DNA of 64,000 bases from Ectothiorhodosinus mongolicus. GTDB taxonomy: Bacteria; Pseudomonadota; Gammaproteobacteria; Ectothiorhodospirales; Ectothiorhodospiraceae. The position numbers were made by a program, and so were the translations under genes. How positions within the stretch are numbered: position 1 is the first letter of the stretch; every line of letters starts with the position of its first letter. The DNA lies in assembly GCF_022406875.1 (NCBI RefSeq), contig NZ_CP023018.1, positions 97,575-161,574 on the forward strand. The letters run 5' to 3'. The notes beneath the pieces were generated by a model that made no database searches, had not been told where the DNA came from, and saw only the letters and a list, made by a program, of their open reading frames with translations. Positions 53,948 through 64,000 of this stretch are shown in pieces.

Positions 53948-54130
53948 TCATGACTCCTCAGAGCTGCCCTCGCGCTGGATACGCTCGTAAATTTCTTCGC
54001 GATGCACAGAGACATCTTTGGGCGCATCGATGCCTAGGCGCACCTGATTGCCCTTCACTCCCAGCACAGTAATCGAAATATTATCGCCAATTTTTAGCGT
54101 CTCGCCGATGCGACGCGTGAGAATCAACAT
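53948..54130 (-). CDS. csrA: Carbon storage regulator CsrA
   Basis: An RNA-binding dimer that represses or stabilises mRNAs with GGA motifs in their leaders. The 60-residue protein starts [16 protein letters not shown] and has [20 protein letters not shown], nearly the canonical sequence, with Leu4 and Arg44 present. I used ATG 54130 rather than a GTG two codons earlier, since the family begins MLIL; GGAGAGG lies seven or more bases upstream. It follows lysC by 44 nt and precedes tRNA-Ser. Confidence 0.97.
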   Translation of the reverse strand: MLILTRRIGETLKIGDNISITVLGVKGNQVRLGIDAPKDVSVHREEIYERIQREGSSEES

Positions 54131-54174
54131 AGCCACCTCTCCATTTTATGTTAGCAATGACCCAAACGTGGGTA

Positions 54175-55398
54175 TCAGGCTGGCGCTTGTTCGAGCTCGA
54201 ACGCATCATGCAAAGCACGTACGGCCAATTCCAGATACTTTTCGTCGACGACAACCGATATCTTGATCTCGGACGTAGAAATCATGCGTATGTTAATACC
54301 CTCTTTCGCCAGGGTCTGGAACATCTTACTCGCGATACCGGCATGGGATCGCATCCCCACACCGACAATAGAAACCTTAACAATCTTGTCGTCACCGCAA
54401 ACTTCTCTAGCCCTCAACTCACCCGCAGCTGCCTCGACAATAGCCATCGCTTTGGCAAAGTCATTGCGATGCACGGTGAAGGTGAAATCGGTGGTGGCAT
54501 CTGCCCCCACGTTTTGCACAATCATATCGACTTCGATGTTGGCATCCGCCACCGCACCAAGAATACGGTAAGCCACACCCGGCTGATCGGGCACACCCGC
54601 GACCGTCAGCTGCGCTTCGTTCTGGTTAAAGGCAATGCCCGAGATCAGGGCTTGTTCCATACTTCTTTCCTCGAAAGTGATCAGCGTACCCTCGCCTTCC
54701 TTAAAAGAAGACAGGACACGCAAGGGTACATTGTATTTCCCAGCAAACTCCACTGCCCGGATCTGCAACACTTTCGATCCCAGGCTGGCCATCTCCAACA
54801 TTTCTTCAAAGGTAATGCGCTCAAGGCGCCGAGCATGCGGCACGACACGCGGATCTGTGGTGTAAACGCCATCGACATCGGTAAAGATCTGACACTCGTC
54901 GGCCTTCAATGCCGCCGCCAACGCCACAGCCGTCGTATCTGAGCCACCGCGTCCCAAGGTAGTAATATTGCCGTGTTCATCGACGCCTTGGAAACCGGCT
55001 ACCACCACAACTCGACCGTCTGCCAGATCGCGACGCACACGCGCACCATCAATCTCCTGAATTCGCGCCTTATTGTGGGCGCTATCCGTGCGGATATGCA
55101 CCTGGGCACCGGTGTATGAACGTGCCGGACAGCCCTTACTCTCTAGAGCCATGGCCAAAAGCGCAATCGTCACCTGCTCTCCGGTAGACAGCAGCACGTC
55201 CAGCTCCCGGCCATCAATACCCTGCCTAATCTCCCGCGCCAGACCCAGTAGCCTGTCAGTCTCGCCACTCATGGCCGAGACAACAACAACCACATCATGG
55301 CCCTCACGACGCGAGGCCATGACGCGATCAGCGACATTTTGGATGCGGTCGATGCTGCCAACCGAAGTGCCGCCATATTTTTGTACCAAAAGAGCCAT
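54175..55398 (-). CDS. lysC: Aspartate kinase
   Basis: Phosphorylates aspartate at the head of the lysine, threonine and methionine pathways. The 407-residue monofunctional enzyme starts MALLVQKYGGTSVGS, has the kinase segment GFQGVDEHGNITTLGRGGSDTTA and two C-terminal ACT domains for feedback. It supplies the hom and thrC products encoded at 23-25 kb. The ATG at 55398 lies one base after the alaS stop; open frame upstream only shadows alaS. Confidence 0.95.
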   Translation of the reverse strand: MALLVQKYGGTSVGSIDRIQNVADRVMASRREGHDVVVVVSAMSGETDRLLGLAREIRQGIDGRELDVLLSTGEQVTIALLAMALESKGCPARSYTGAQVHIRTDSAHNKARIQEIDGARVRRDLADGRVVVVAGFQGVDEHGNITTLGRGGSDTTAVALAAALKADECQIFTDVDGVYTTDPRVVPHARRLERITFEEMLEMASLGSKVLQIRAVEFAGKYNVPLRVLSSFKEGEGTLITFEERSMEQALISGIAFNQNEAQLTVAGVPDQPGVAYRILGAVADANIEVDMIVQNVGADATTDFTFTVHRNDFAKAMAIVEAAAGELRAREVCGDDKIVKVSIVGVGMRSHAGIASKMFQTLAKEGINIRMISTSEIKISVVVDEKYLELAVRALHDAFELEQAPA

Positions 55399-55399
55399 G

Positions 55400-58015
55400 T
55401 CAGATCCGGGCCTCCACCCAGGAAGAAACCGAAGCCAGTGCCTGATCCAAACCCTCAGGCGCATTACCACCGGCCATCGCCATATCTGGCCGTCCACCAC
55501 CGCGGCCACCCACCTGCTCGGCCACCATATTCACCAAATCTCCGGCCTTAATGGTTTTGTTGTGCGCGGCCGTCACCCCCGCCACCAAACTCACTTTGCC
55601 TTCAGCAACCGTAGCCAACACCACCACGCCCTCGCCCATTTTGTTCTTCAGCTGATCTACAGTATCGCGCAACGACTTGGGATCTGCGCCGTCCAAACGC
55701 GCACTCAGCAACTTAATACCCTTCACTTCAACGGCCTGCTCCAACAACTGTCCCCCAGCATCCGTTGCTAGCCGACCTTTCAAGCTCGACAATTCCTTTT
55801 CTAATAGTTTTTGCCGCTCAAGAGACTGTTGCAAACGATCCAAGAACTCGGCAGGGGTTGTTTTTAATAGCGCGGCAGCGGCAGCATGCGCTGATTCTAT
55901 AGCAAGAACATGCTCCAATGCCGCGGCACCCGTGATCGCCTCTACCCGGCGCACACCCGAAGCCACACCGCTCTCGCCAATGATCTTGAACAAGCCAATA
56001 TCACCAGTGCGCGCCACATGCACACCGCCGCAAAGCTCCATGGAATAAGGCCCCAAAGTCAGCACACGCACTTCATCGCCATACTTCTCACCAAACAGAG
56101 CTGTCGCGCCCGCCGTCAATGCCTCTTTAATCGGCATTACCTGCGCCTTAGCGGGATAATTAGCACGCACCTCACGATTCACCCAAGTTTCGATGCGTTG
56201 CAGTTGTTCGCGGGTGATGGGCTCAGAATGCGAGAAATCAAAGCGCAGGCGATCCGGAGCCACCAAAGAGCCCTTTTGCGCCACATGATCGCCGAGAATC
56301 TCGCGCAATGCCGCATGCAATAAATGCGTTGCCGAATGATTGGCGATAATGGCCTGGCGCCGCTGTCCATCGACGCGCGCAGCCACCGGCACGCCCTGGC
56401 GCATCTCCCCGCGCACCATCTGGCCATAGTGAATGAACACGCCACCCTGCTTGCGCGTGTCCTGCACCTCGAACAAACCCTGATCGGACTCGATAAACCC
56501 AGTATCACCCACCTGCCCACCGGACTCGGCATAAAACGGCGTGATATCCAAGATCATCGTACCGCGAGCCGGCGCCAGCAAGACCTCACAAGGCTGACCC
56601 GTGGTATCTCCCAGCGCCAGAACATCGCCACTGTCTTCGGTACCGTCATAGCCAACGAAACACGACTCACTCATGCCCCGAGCAAGGTTGCCAGCATCAT
56701 CCATTTGAAAGCTGCTGGCCGCCCGAGCGCGGTCACGCTGCGCCTCCATCTGATGTTCAAAACCCGCCATATCCATGGCCAAACCCTTCTCGCGGGCGAT
56801 GTCTCCGGTCAGATCTACCGGGAAACCATAGGTATCGTAGAGCTTGAAAATGAGGCTGCCGGGAATGGTCTTGTCGCGGATCTTGGCCAGACCCTCTTCC
56901 AGTTGCCCCAGACCCTGTTCTAGGGTCTCGGCAAAGCGCTCCTCTTCCTGCAGCAACACGCGTTCAACCTGCTCGGCAGCCGCAAGTAGTTCGGGGTAGG
57001 CCTCGCCCATCTCAGTGACCAAAGACGCTACCAAAGTATGGAAAAAGGGCTTATCCATGCCGAGCTTGTGACCATGACGGGCAGCGCGGCGAATAATCCG
57101 CCGCAAGACATAGCCGCGACCATCATTAGCCGGCAGCACACCATCCGTAATGAGAAAGCTGCAGGAGCGAATATGGTCGGCAATCACCTTTAAAGATGGC
57201 GATTCCAAATCTTCGGTCTCCACCGCCTGAGCGGCGGCTTTGAGCAGGTTTTGGAATAAATCGATCTCGTAATTGGAATGCACGCCCTGCAAGACCGCCG
57301 CCAAGCGCTCCAAACCCATGCCGGTATCCACCGAGGGCTTGGGCAAGGGTGTCAGCGTGCCGGACTTATCCCGCTCATACTGCATAAACACCAGGTTCCA
57401 GATCTCGATGTAGCGATCGCCATCGGCATCAGGCGAACCCGGAGGACCGCCCCAAACCTCTGGACCATGATCGTAAAAGATTTCCGTACAGGGGCCACAA
57501 GGTCCGGTATCACCCATTTGCCAAAAATTATCCGAGCCACCGCCGGGATCATCACCAATGCGAGTTAAGCGATCTTTGGGTACGCCGACTTCATTGGCCC
57601 AAACGTCATACGCCTCATCATCGGTCTCATACACCGTGACCCAAAGCTTTTCCTTGGGCAGTTTCAACACCTCGGTGAGGTACTCCCATGAGTAATGGAT
57701 GGCGTCGCGTTTGAAATAATCACCGAAGCTGAAGTTGCCCAGCATTTCAAAGAAGGTGTGATGGCGAGCGGTATACCCCACATTTTCTAGGTCGTTGTGC
57801 TTACCGCCGGCGCGCACGCAGCGCTGCGAGGATACAGCGCGTTTATAGGGGCGCGCTTCCATGCCCAAAAATACTTCCTTGAATTGCACCATGCCGGCGT
57901 TGGTGAACAGCAAGGTGGGGTCATTGCCCGGGACCAAGGGGCTGGTCGGTACAATCTCGTGACCCTGAGAGCGAAAATACTCCAGAAAACTTTGGCGAAT
58001 CTCAGCACTTTTCAT
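55400..58015 (-). CDS. alaS: Alanyl-tRNA synthetase
   Basis: Charges tRNA-Ala, 871 residues. Class II motifs are at the N-terminus ([30 protein letters not shown]), the editing domain has [16 protein letters not shown] with the second zinc site [13 protein letters not shown], and the C-Ala domain ends [13 protein letters not shown]. All catalytic and editing motifs look intact. The start overlaps the recX stop by four bases, giving a tight recA-recX-alaS-lysC-csrA row. Confidence 0.97.
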   Translation of the reverse strand: MKSAEIRQSFLEYFRSQGHEIVPTSPLVPGNDPTLLFTNAGMVQFKEVFLGMEARPYKRAVSSQRCVRAGGKHNDLENVGYTARHHTFFEMLGNFSFGDYFKRDAIHYSWEYLTEVLKLPKEKLWVTVYETDDEAYDVWANEVGVPKDRLTRIGDDPGGGSDNFWQMGDTGPCGPCTEIFYDHGPEVWGGPPGSPDADGDRYIEIWNLVFMQYERDKSGTLTPLPKPSVDTGMGLERLAAVLQGVHSNYEIDLFQNLLKAAAQAVETEDLESPSLKVIADHIRSCSFLITDGVLPANDGRGYVLRRIIRRAARHGHKLGMDKPFFHTLVASLVTEMGEAYPELLAAAEQVERVLLQEEERFAETLEQGLGQLEEGLAKIRDKTIPGSLIFKLYDTYGFPVDLTGDIAREKGLAMDMAGFEHQMEAQRDRARAASSFQMDDAGNLARGMSESCFVGYDGTEDSGDVLALGDTTGQPCEVLLAPARGTMILDITPFYAESGGQVGDTGFIESDQGLFEVQDTRKQGGVFIHYGQMVRGEMRQGVPVAARVDGQRRQAIIANHSATHLLHAALREILGDHVAQKGSLVAPDRLRFDFSHSEPITREQLQRIETWVNREVRANYPAKAQVMPIKEALTAGATALFGEKYGDEVRVLTLGPYSMELCGGVHVARTGDIGLFKIIGESGVASGVRRVEAITGAAALEHVLAIESAHAAAAALLKTTPAEFLDRLQQSLERQKLLEKELSSLKGRLATDAGGQLLEQAVEVKGIKLLSARLDGADPKSLRDTVDQLKNKMGEGVVVLATVAEGKVSLVAGVTAAHNKTIKAGDLVNMVAEQVGGRGGGRPDMAMAGGNAPEGLDQALASVSSWVEARI

Positions 58016-58461
58016 CGTGTTCCGTTTTTTTCCATGAGCTGCTGAATCATATCCGTTGTAAAACCCCGATACTGCAAAAAACGCATGCGCTTGGCTTTTT
58101 CCTGAAAATTACCGGCAACACTGCCCCCAAAGCGGCGCTGATACACCGTTTTGGCCAAAGCTAACCAATCGCACTGTGCCTCTGCAAACGCGGCTTCAAT
58201 CACCGAGGCGGCCACGCCGCGTTGCACAAGCTCCGACCGAATGCGAACGGGCCCCTGGCCTTGCTGCGTTTTACTACGAACAAACATCTCGGCAAAGCGC
58301 TGATCGCTTTGTAAATCTTGCTCTGATAATTGTAACAGCGCCGTGGCAATCTGTTGCTCATCGAAATCGCGCTGCGCCAGTTTTTTCTCAAGCTCCCCCT
58401 GACTGTGCTCGCGACGCGCCAAAAGACGCACCGCTACCTGCAGCGCTGTTTCCTCACTCAA
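58012..58461 (-). CDS. recX: RecA regulator RecX
   Basis: A small all-helical protein that binds RecA filaments and limits their extension. 149 residues with three tandem three-helix units: [21 protein letters not shown], YFxxM-like [26 protein letters not shown], and [16 protein letters not shown] at the end. It overlaps recA by eight bases and is therefore translated in proportion to it. Confidence 0.93.
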   Translation of the reverse strand: MSEETALQVAVRLLARREHSQGELEKKLAQRDFDEQQIATALLQLSEQDLQSDQRFAEMFVRSKTQQGQGPVRIRSELVQRGVAASVIEAAFAEAQCDWLALAKTVYQRRFGGSVAGNFQEKAKRMRFLQYRGFTTDMIQQLMEKNGTR

Positions 58462-59515
58462 CTTCAGCTTCTTCCTCAGGGCTAGCGGCAGTCTTCTTGG
58501 TCAAGTGTGTGGCGCGTATCTGCCCTTCGATCTCAGAGGCCATCTCTGGATGGTCTTTGAGGAACATGCGAGCGTTGTCTTTGCCCTGACCAATGCGATC
58601 GCCTTTGTAGCTGTACCAGGCGCCTGACTTATCGACCAGCCCGTCTTTCACGCCGATATCGATCACCTCACCCAAGCGCGAGATGCCCTCGCCATAGAGG
58701 ATCTCAAACTCTGCCTGACGAAATGGCGGGGCCACCTTATTTTTGACCACTTTGACGCGAGTCTCATTGCCGACGACTTCATCGCCTTTTTTGATAGCGC
58801 CAATGCGGCGAATATCCAAGCGCACTGAGGAATAAAACTTCAGAGCATTACCTCCGGTCGTGGTTTCGGGGTTGCCGAACATCACGCCGATCTTCATGCG
58901 GATCTGGTTAATGAAAATCACCAAAGTATTGGAGCGTTTGATATTGGCGGTGAGTTTACGCAATGCTTGTGACATCAAGCGCGCCTGTAGGCCGACGTGA
59001 GAGTCCCCCATATCGCCCTCGATCTCAGCTTTGGGCGTCAGCGCAGCCACGGAATCGACCACAACGACATCCACCGCCCCCGAGCGCACCAGCATATCGG
59101 CGATTTCCAAAGCCTGTTCACCCGTGTCGGGCTGAGATACCAGCAAATCATCAACATTGACGCCCAGCGCCCGCGCATACTGCGGATCCAGGGCATGTTC
59201 AGCATCGACAAACGCGGCCGTGCCACCGGTTTTTTGGCACTCGGCAATCACTTGCAGGGTTAGCGTCGTTTTGCCGGAGGATTCTGGCCCATAAATTTCG
59301 ACCACGCGGCCCTTGGGCAGTCCGCCCACCCCTAAGGCGATATCCAGAGCCAAAGATCCGGTGGAAATGACTTCGATATCGCGGATCGCGGTGTCATCAC
59401 CCATGCGCATCACGGCGCCCTTACCAAACTGCCGCTCGATTTGTCCTAGCGCGGCGCTCAGTGCCTTCTTGCGATTTTCATCCAATGCTTTGTCCTCTTG
59501 AAGGGGTCGGTCCAT
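58454..59515 (-). CDS. recA: Recombinase RecA
   Basis: The strand-exchange protein and SOS co-protease, 353 residues. Walker [11 protein letters not shown] starts at residue 76. The signature [14 protein letters not shown] and loop L2 region [21 protein letters not shown] are conserved, and the C-terminus is acidic (SPEEEAEVE). The 60-nt gap to pncC shows no CTGT-N8-ACAG LexA box, which is unusual beside the two clear boxes of imuB and dnaE2. It may be transcribed from further upstream. Confidence 0.97.
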   Translation of the reverse strand: MDRPLQEDKALDENRKKALSAALGQIERQFGKGAVMRMGDDTAIRDIEVISTGSLALDIALGVGGLPKGRVVEIYGPESSGKTTLTLQVIAECQKTGGTAAFVDAEHALDPQYARALGVNVDDLLVSQPDTGEQALEIADMLVRSGAVDVVVVDSVAALTPKAEIEGDMGDSHVGLQARLMSQALRKLTANIKRSNTLVIFINQIRMKIGVMFGNPETTTGGNALKFYSSVRLDIRRIGAIKKGDEVVGNETRVKVVKNKVAPPFRQAEFEILYGEGISRLGEVIDIGVKDGLVDKSGAWYSYKGDRIGQGKDNARMFLKDHPEMASEIEGQIRATHLTKKTAASPEEEAEVE

Positions 59516-59575
59516 GGCTTAAGCGCAAAATTATGGCACAGCGGGCGACCAAATCGCCACGCCATCCATGACCGT

Positions 59576-60079
59576 TCAAGCGGATTTTTTGGCCGTTAGT
59601 CTAAGTAACTCCTGCAACAACACCTTAATCGCTGCATAACGAATCGCTTCTCGATCGCCACTGAAGTGCTCCTGACGTGCCACGGGCGGCTGATCTCGCA
59701 AACCCACGGCCAGACAAACGGTTCCTACCGGTTTGGATTCGCTGCCGCCCCCCGGGCCAGCAATGCCACTGACAGCCGCCGCTACCTCAGCCTGACTATT
59801 TTTTAGGGCACCGCTAACCATGGCCTCTACCACGGCTTGGCTGACGGCTCCATGCTCTGCAATCAGCTCGGCTGAAACGCCAAGTGCTTGCTGTTTGGCG
59901 TGGTTGCTGTAGGTGACGAATCCACTGTCATACCAGTTAGAACTGCCCGGCAGATCGGTGACGATCTTCGCCAGCCAGCCGCCGGTGCAGGACTCCGCCG
60001 TCACCAGCATCTGCTGGTTATCCTGTAATTGCTTGGCGAGTTTTTGCGCCAGTAAGCGCAGCGTATCTTCCGGCAACAT
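59576..60079 (-). CDS. pncC: Nicotinamide-nucleotide amidase (CinA C-terminal domain)
   Basis: Deamidates NMN in pyridine nucleotide recycling. The 167-residue protein is the stand-alone CinA C-terminal type. Its family marks are MLVTAESCTGGWLAK, GFVTYSNHAKQQALGV and ISGIAGPGGGSESKPVGTV-like sequence. I chose ATG 60079, which aligns with homologues; a GTG three codons earlier is possible. Its position before recA is widely conserved in gammaproteobacteria. Confidence 0.92.
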   Translation of the reverse strand: MLPEDTLRLLAQKLAKQLQDNQQMLVTAESCTGGWLAKIVTDLPGSSNWYDSGFVTYSNHAKQQALGVSAELIAEHGAVSQAVVEAMVSGALKNSQAEVAAAVSGIAGPGGGSESKPVGTVCLAVGLRDQPPVARQEHFSGDREAIRYAAIKVLLQELLRLTAKKSA

Positions 60080-60093
60080 GCGATGCACTTAGA

Positions 60094-60528
60094 TCAAAGA
60101 AACTGCGGCAACTGGGCGCGAATCTCTTCCACGGATTGGGTCGCTAAGTTCTTACTGACTTCCTCGACCACGGCCTTTTGTGTGGTCGGGTTCATGCCTT
60201 GCCGCAGCTCTCCCAGAAAAGCAGGTGCAGCGATGATATAGAGTTTTTCAAAATCGCCGCGAGCCCGCCCCATGTTTATGTGTTCGCACAAGGTCTTAGC
60301 AAAGCGCGTTGCCTCGTGTTTTTTCGGCGGGTTTTCCTTGCCCATCGCATGGCGGCCATCACCAGCGCTGTCAAACACCCGGCCCGGCCGGTCCGATTGC
60401 ATGCTTTGCTCGTGGAGCCGTGACTCTGGATGCGCAAAATCCTGCAGCTCCTGAAGCTCACTGAATGATTTGTCGGCGCTGAAAATACGCGCCCGGCTGG
60501 CGTCTGCCACCAATACCCATGCAGTCAT
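60094..60528 (-). CDS. Host attachment family protein
   Basis: A 144-residue protein of the Host_attach family (name from plant-associated Agrobacterium; the general role is unknown, and its fold is related to RNA-binding eRF1-like domains). Marks are TAWVLVADASRARIFSADK at the start, DSAGDGRHAMGKENPPKKHEA and KLYIIAAPAFLGELRQ. The ATG at 60528 has GGGAGG at good spacing. It is divergent from mutS across an 83-nt gap and could be cotranscribed with pncC and recA. Confidence 0.82.
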   Translation of the reverse strand: MTAWVLVADASRARIFSADKSFSELQELQDFAHPESRLHEQSMQSDRPGRVFDSAGDGRHAMGKENPPKKHEATRFAKTLCEHINMGRARGDFEKLYIIAAPAFLGELRQGMNPTTQKAVVEEVSKNLATQSVEEIRAQLPQFL

Positions 60529-60611
60529 TATTGCCTCCCTCAATACACATTGACGTGATATTAACGATAACATTAGACCCTTCAATCTGCGTCCTGATAT
60601 AACAACGCCCC

Positions 60612-63203
60612 ATGGATCTTGCCTCCCACACGCCGATGATGCAGCAGTTCTTGCGCATCAAGGCCGAGCACCCCGATGTGCTGCTGTTCTACCGCATGGG
60701 TGACTTCTACGAGCTGTTTTATGAGGATGCCACACGCGCCGCGCGCCTGTTGGATATCACCCTCACACATCGCGGCCAATCGGCGGGGAAAGCCATTCCC
60801 ATGGCCGGCGTTCCTGTGCATGCCGCGGAGAATTACCTGGGGCGTCTGATGCGCCTCGGCGAGTCGGTGGCCATCTGCGAACAAATCGGCGACCCAGCCA
60901 CCAGCAAAGGGCCCGTCGAGCGCCAAGTAGTGCGCATTGTTACGCCGGGGACAGTGACTGATGAAGCGCTTTTGGATGAGCGCCGCGACAATCTTTTGGT
61001 CAGCGTCTATGCCGACCCGGCTGGGCTGCACTATGGTTTAGCGGCTTTGGACCTGGCCTCGGGGCGGTTTTTTATCGAGCAACTCGGTGGCAGTGAGGCC
61101 CTACTGGCGGAGCTTGCGCGCCTGCAACCCGCCGAATATCTGCAATCTGAGGATCAGCAGATTCCGGGCCACGAACATCCGGCCCTGAAGCGACGCCTGC
61201 CCTGGCATTATGAGCTGACGGCGGCGCGTGAGCTGCTGTGCCGGCAATTTGGCGTTCATGATTTGGCCGGTTTTGGTGCGCAAGATTTGCCGCTGGCCGT
61301 GTCGGCTGCCGGCGCCCTGCTGTTGTATGCTCAAGAGACGCAAAAATCTACGCTGCCGCATATCGATGGCCTTCAGGTGCGCCGCTTGGAATCAGGCATC
61401 ACGCTGGATGCCGCCACCCGCCGTAATCTAGAGCTCACCCGCAATCTCGCCGGTGGCCAAGATCACACTCTATATGCGGTATTGGACCAAACGCGCTCGG
61501 CTATGGGTTCGCGTCTGCTGGCACGTTGGCTACACGAACCTCTGCGTGACAAAGCCATGATCAGCGCCCGCCATGACGCGGTTGCAACGGTTATTGCCCA
61601 AGCCGCTGCTGCCGGCCTGCAGACATTGCTTGCTGGCATTGCCGATATCGAGCGCATTCTCACCCGTATTGCCCTGGGCTCAGCCAGACCCCGAGATCTG
61701 GCGGCGCTGCGCGATACCTTGGGCGCCTTACCGGCGCTGCGCAATCAACTCGACCCCCTGCAAGCCGATCGCTGGCGGGCTCTTGCCGAGGACTTGAGCG
61801 CCAATCCAGTGAGTTTTGAGCTGCTGACTCGCGCCGTTATCGGCCAACCCCCGGTGTTGATTCGTGATGGCGGTGTGATCGCCGAAGGCTATGATGCCGA
61901 GCTCGATGAACTGCGCCAACTATCGCAAAATGCCGATCAATTTTTACTCGATTTAGAGCAGCGCGAGCGCGAGCGCACCGGGATTCATAATCTCAAGGTT
62001 GCTTATAACCGCGTACATGGCTATTACATCGAGATTGGCCGCCAACATGCCGATAGCGTGCCGCAGGACTATCAGCGCCGCCAGACTCTTAAAGGCGCTG
62101 AGCGATACATCACGCCTGAGCTTAAAAGCTTTGAGGACAAAGTGCTGTCGGCACGCGAGCGGGCTTTGGCGCGGGAGAAACAGCTTTATGAAGACCTGCT
62201 ACAGGGCCTGCAACCCGAACTGCCGGCTTTGCGGCAAACGGCCATGGCCCTGGCTGAGATTGATGTGTTGGTGAATTTTGCTGAACGTGCCGAGGCGCTC
62301 AATTACACCCGGCCACTACTCGTTCACCAGCCGGGCATCGAGCTGTTGGAAGCACGGCATCCAGTGGTGGAGCGGGTTTTGGATGAACCCTTCGTGCCCA
62401 ATGATCTGCGCCTGAATGATGAACGCCGCATGCTGATCGTTACCGGCCCGAACATGGGCGGCAAATCGACCTATATGCGCCAAGCCGCTCTGGTGGTATT
62501 GATGGCGCACATCGGCAGCTATGTTCCTGCGCGCCAGGCACACATCGGCCCGATTGATCGGATTTTTACGCGGGTTGGCGCCAGCGATGATCTGGCCTCT
62601 GGGCGATCGACTTTCATGGTGGAGATGACCGAGGCCGCGCATATCCTGCATCACGCCACGGAAAACAGCCTGGTATTAATGGATGAGATCGGACGCGGTA
62701 CCAGTACCTTTGACGGCCTATCCCTGGCCATGGCCTGCGCCGAATACCTTGCCAAGACCAATCGGGCTTTGTGTTTGTTTGCCACCCATTATTTCGAGCT
62801 CACCAGTCTGCCAGAGGCGTTACCCGCCGTGGTGAATGTGCATATTGATGCCGTGGAACATGGCGAACAACTGGTGTTCTTACACGCCGTCAAAGAAGGC
62901 CCGGCTAACCAAAGCTATGGGCTGCATGTGGCAGCTCTGGCGGGCGTACCCCGCGCGGTGATTCGTCGTGCCCGTCAGCATCTGCAACACTTGGAGGCCA
63001 AAGCCTTTGGCCCGGCAGGATCCAGCCAAGCGCCGACGCCGCAATTGGGCTTATTTGATAGTCCGCCTGCCCTCGATGCTGAACTGCAAGCCGAGCTGGA
63101 ACGTTGGGAGCGACTGCGCCCCCTCATCGATGAGTTCGATCCCGATCAAATGACACCGCGTCAAGCGCTGGAGCTATGGTATCAGCTCAAGGCCTTGTGC
63201 TAA
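60612..63203 (+). CDS. mutS: DNA mismatch repair protein MutS
   Basis: Recognises mismatches and starts repair. 863 residues. The mismatch-reading Phe-x-Glu motif is in [14 protein letters not shown], Walker A is GPNMGGKST (residues 612-620), Walker [14 protein letters not shown] and the switch segment [12 protein letters not shown]. It begins [22 protein letters not shown], as in gammaproteobacterial homologues. The gene stands alone on the plus strand. Repair and mutagenesis genes cluster at this end of the window (mutS, recA, recX), apart from dnaE2 and imuB. Confidence 0.97.
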   Translation: MDLASHTPMMQQFLRIKAEHPDVLLFYRMGDFYELFYEDATRAARLLDITLTHRGQSAGKAIPMAGVPVHAAENYLGRLMRLGESVAICEQIGDPATSKGPVERQVVRIVTPGTVTDEALLDERRDNLLVSVYADPAGLHYGLAALDLASGRFFIEQLGGSEALLAELARLQPAEYLQSEDQQIPGHEHPALKRRLPWHYELTAARELLCRQFGVHDLAGFGAQDLPLAVSAAGALLLYAQETQKSTLPHIDGLQVRRLESGITLDAATRRNLELTRNLAGGQDHTLYAVLDQTRSAMGSRLLARWLHEPLRDKAMISARHDAVATVIAQAAAAGLQTLLAGIADIERILTRIALGSARPRDLAALRDTLGALPALRNQLDPLQADRWRALAEDLSANPVSFELLTRAVIGQPPVLIRDGGVIAEGYDAELDELRQLSQNADQFLLDLEQRERERTGIHNLKVAYNRVHGYYIEIGRQHADSVPQDYQRRQTLKGAERYITPELKSFEDKVLSARERALAREKQLYEDLLQGLQPELPALRQTAMALAEIDVLVNFAERAEALNYTRPLLVHQPGIELLEARHPVVERVLDEPFVPNDLRLNDERRMLIVTGPNMGGKSTYMRQAALVVLMAHIGSYVPARQAHIGPIDRIFTRVGASDDLASGRSTFMVEMTEAAHILHHATENSLVLMDEIGRGTSTFDGLSLAMACAEYLAKTNRALCLFATHYFELTSLPEALPAVVNVHIDAVEHGEQLVFLHAVKEGPANQSYGLHVAALAGVPRAVIRRARQHLQHLEAKAFGPAGSSQAPTPQLGLFDSPPALDAELQAELERWERLRPLIDEFDPDQMTPRQALELWYQLKALC

Positions 63204-63213
63204 CCGGGGTTAT

Positions 63214-63243
63214 TGTCGAAATTTCCGGCGCGTATCTATATTA
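63214..63243 (+). promoter_or_regulatory. Candidate promoter of fdxA
   Basis: TTGTCG (63214-63219) and TATATT (63238-63243) are 18 nt apart in the gap between mutS and fdxA, about 40 nt before the fdxA ATG. The match to the sigma-70 consensus is moderate. Confidence 0.4.
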
Positions 63244-63284
63244 TTCCGGATTGATTGCCACGCCAGATTCAATGGAGATGGGCT

Positions 63285-63608
63285 ATGACCTTTGTCGTGC
63301 TGGAAAACTGTATTCGCTGTAAGTTCACCGATTGTGTGGAAGTCTGTCCTGTTGACTGCTTCCATGAGGGCCCCAATTTTTTGGTGATCGACCCGGATGA
63401 GTGCATCGATTGCTCGTTATGCGAGCCTGAATGTCCAGCGAATGCGATTGTTCCGGAAGACGAAGTACCCGAGGGTCAAGAGCACATGATCGACCTGAAT
63501 GCCGAGCTTTCGCCGCAGTGGCCGGTCATCACCCGCAAGAAAGATCCCCTGCCCGACGCCGATGACTGGAACGGTAAGCCCGACAAACTGCAGTACCTCG
63601 ACAAATAA
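63285..63608 (+). CDS. fdxA: Ferredoxin FdxA (7Fe type)
   Basis: A low-potential electron carrier with one [3Fe-4S] and one [4Fe-4S] cluster. The 107-residue protein has [17 protein letters not shown], where the usual second cysteine spacing gives the 3Fe site, and [16 protein letters not shown] for the 4Fe site. The tail ([17 protein letters not shown]) is that of the mutS-linked FdxA family. The ATG at 63285 follows GGAG; an extension to 63255 has no support. Confidence 0.95.
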   Translation: MTFVVLENCIRCKFTDCVEVCPVDCFHEGPNFLVIDPDECIDCSLCEPECPANAIVPEDEVPEGQEHMIDLNAELSPQWPVITRKKDPLPDADDWNGKPDKLQYLDK

Positions 63609-63623
63609 TGCAAAAAGGGGACC

Positions 63624-63677
63624 AAAAAAGGGGACGGATTTATTTTTTGTTAAAAAAATAAATCCGTCCCCTTTTTT
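63624..63677. repeat. Palindromic repeat G (GGGGACGG type), terminator and gene end
   Basis: A perfect 25-bp stem (63624-63648 against 63653-63677) with loop GTTA. It begins AAAAAAGGGGACGGATTTAT and ends in TTTTTT, so it can work on both strands. A partial extra copy (AAAAAGGGGACC) lies just before it at 63612-63623. It stands between the convergent fdxA and ispF genes, and the last eight or so codons and stop codon of ispF are inside it. Confidence 0.85.
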
Positions 63678-64000
63678 GTTATTAAGACCACGGCGTGGGC
63701 GGCGATGCCTTCTTCGCGGCCAGCAAAGCCCAGGCGTTCGGTGGTGGTGGCTTTGACGTTGACCCGCTCGACGGGGATCTCGCAATCTTTCGCTAAGTGC
63801 GCGCGCATCTGCGGGATGTGCGGCCCCATTTTTGGCGCCTGAGCGATAATCGTGGCATCGATATTGCCGATCTCAAAACCTTGGCTTTTGATTAACGCCA
63901 CAACCTGACACAGCAGGATCCGGCTATCGACACCCTCGTAGGCGGGATCTGTGTCTGGGAAATGCTGACCGATATCACCCAAGGCCGCTGCGCCCAAAAT
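63650..64000 (-). CDS. ispF: 2-C-methyl-D-erythritol 2,4-cyclodiphosphate synthase, partial
   Basis: An enzyme of the MEP isoprenoid pathway; the 5' part lies beyond the window end. About 117 C-terminal residues are visible. Marks are [18 protein letters not shown] with zinc ligand His, [11 protein letters not shown] and [21 protein letters not shown]. The usual end is an AVALL-type strand. Here the frame goes on as [14 protein letters not shown], the last eight or nine residues being translated from repeat G. A downstream repeat insertion therefore replaced the native C-terminus or stop. Confidence 0.93.
   Translation of the reverse strand: MLGAAALGDIGQHFPDTDPAYEGVDSRILLCQVVALIKSQGFEIGNIDATIIAQAPKMGPHIPQMRAHLAKDCEIPVERVNVKATTTERLGFAGREEGIAAHAVVLITKKGTDLFF

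Noticed and set aside
63204-63284. A terminator after mutS
   Set aside because: The gap has no convincing hairpin with a T-tract; only a moderate promoter for fdxA could be seen.

Overview
The window is ordinary core chromosome of a gammaproteobacterium, moderately GC-rich by eye. Several conserved neighbourhoods point to that class: surE-pcm-yqaA-nlpD-rpoS, mutS next to recA-recX-alaS-lysC-csrA-tRNA-Ser, tesA divergent from ybbA-ybbP, alaC-hom-thrC, cydDC and ettA. I cannot name the genus. There are no rRNA genes, complete insertion sequences, prophage, integrase or CRISPR array. No gap between genes exceeds about 170 bases, so every intergenic stretch is short.

Layout. 1-4.5 kb: 3' part of a malic enzyme (maeB), a shortened imuB, a DJ-1/PfpI protein and a phasin. 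4.5-9.4 kb: error-prone polymerase dnaE2, a secreted unknown and a quinone reductase. 9.4-13.7 kb: an RND efflux pump with its adaptor, no outer-membrane partner. 13.8-18.9 kb: cydD-cydC, a cupin and an M17 aminopeptidase. 19-22.9 kb: an ABC-2 exporter, ettA and a bacteriohemerythrin. 23-27.3 kb: thrC, hom, alaC and a Mth938-like protein. 27.3-31 kb: the rpoS operon. 31-32.4 kb: a Smr protein and an FNR-like regulator. 32.4-41.3 kb: ybbA-ybbP-relA-yoaA-tsaB-truD, with divergent tesA. 41.9-43.9 kb: a HAD phosphatase, cytochrome c' and cytochrome b. 43.9-49.3 kb: an Att-type ABC operon. 49.3-53.7 kb: gloA, ampG, an SRPBCC protein, a CobW-family remnant, a TauE/SafE permease and a TRIC channel. 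53.7-64 kb: tRNA-Ser, csrA, lysC, alaS, recX, recA, pncC, a host-attachment family gene, mutS, fdxA and partial ispF.

Two themes stand out. First, a family of short palindromes built on GGGGTCTGACCCC, GGGGTACGACCCC, GGGGACAGACCCC and GGGGACGG sits in seven intergenic places, usually as hairpins with T-tracts. They take the place of terminators and touch or supply gene ends: the last residues of IspF, the cytochrome b stop codon, and the break of the CobW-family remnant. The same 12-13-mers also occur inside four unrelated coding regions.

Second, the SOS mutasome is atypical. imuA is absent here, imuB lacks roughly 60 N-terminal residues and its only start codon lies inside a LexA box, and dnaE2 stands about 1.4 kb away behind its own LexA box. 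Both LexA boxes lie 14-15 nt after a copy of the palindrome, as if repeat and operator had been duplicated together. recA has no evident LexA box in its upstream gap. Other points worth checking are a four-cysteine insertion in ThrC, an FNR-like regulator with only three cysteines, and start codons of tesA and ybbA that overlap head to head.
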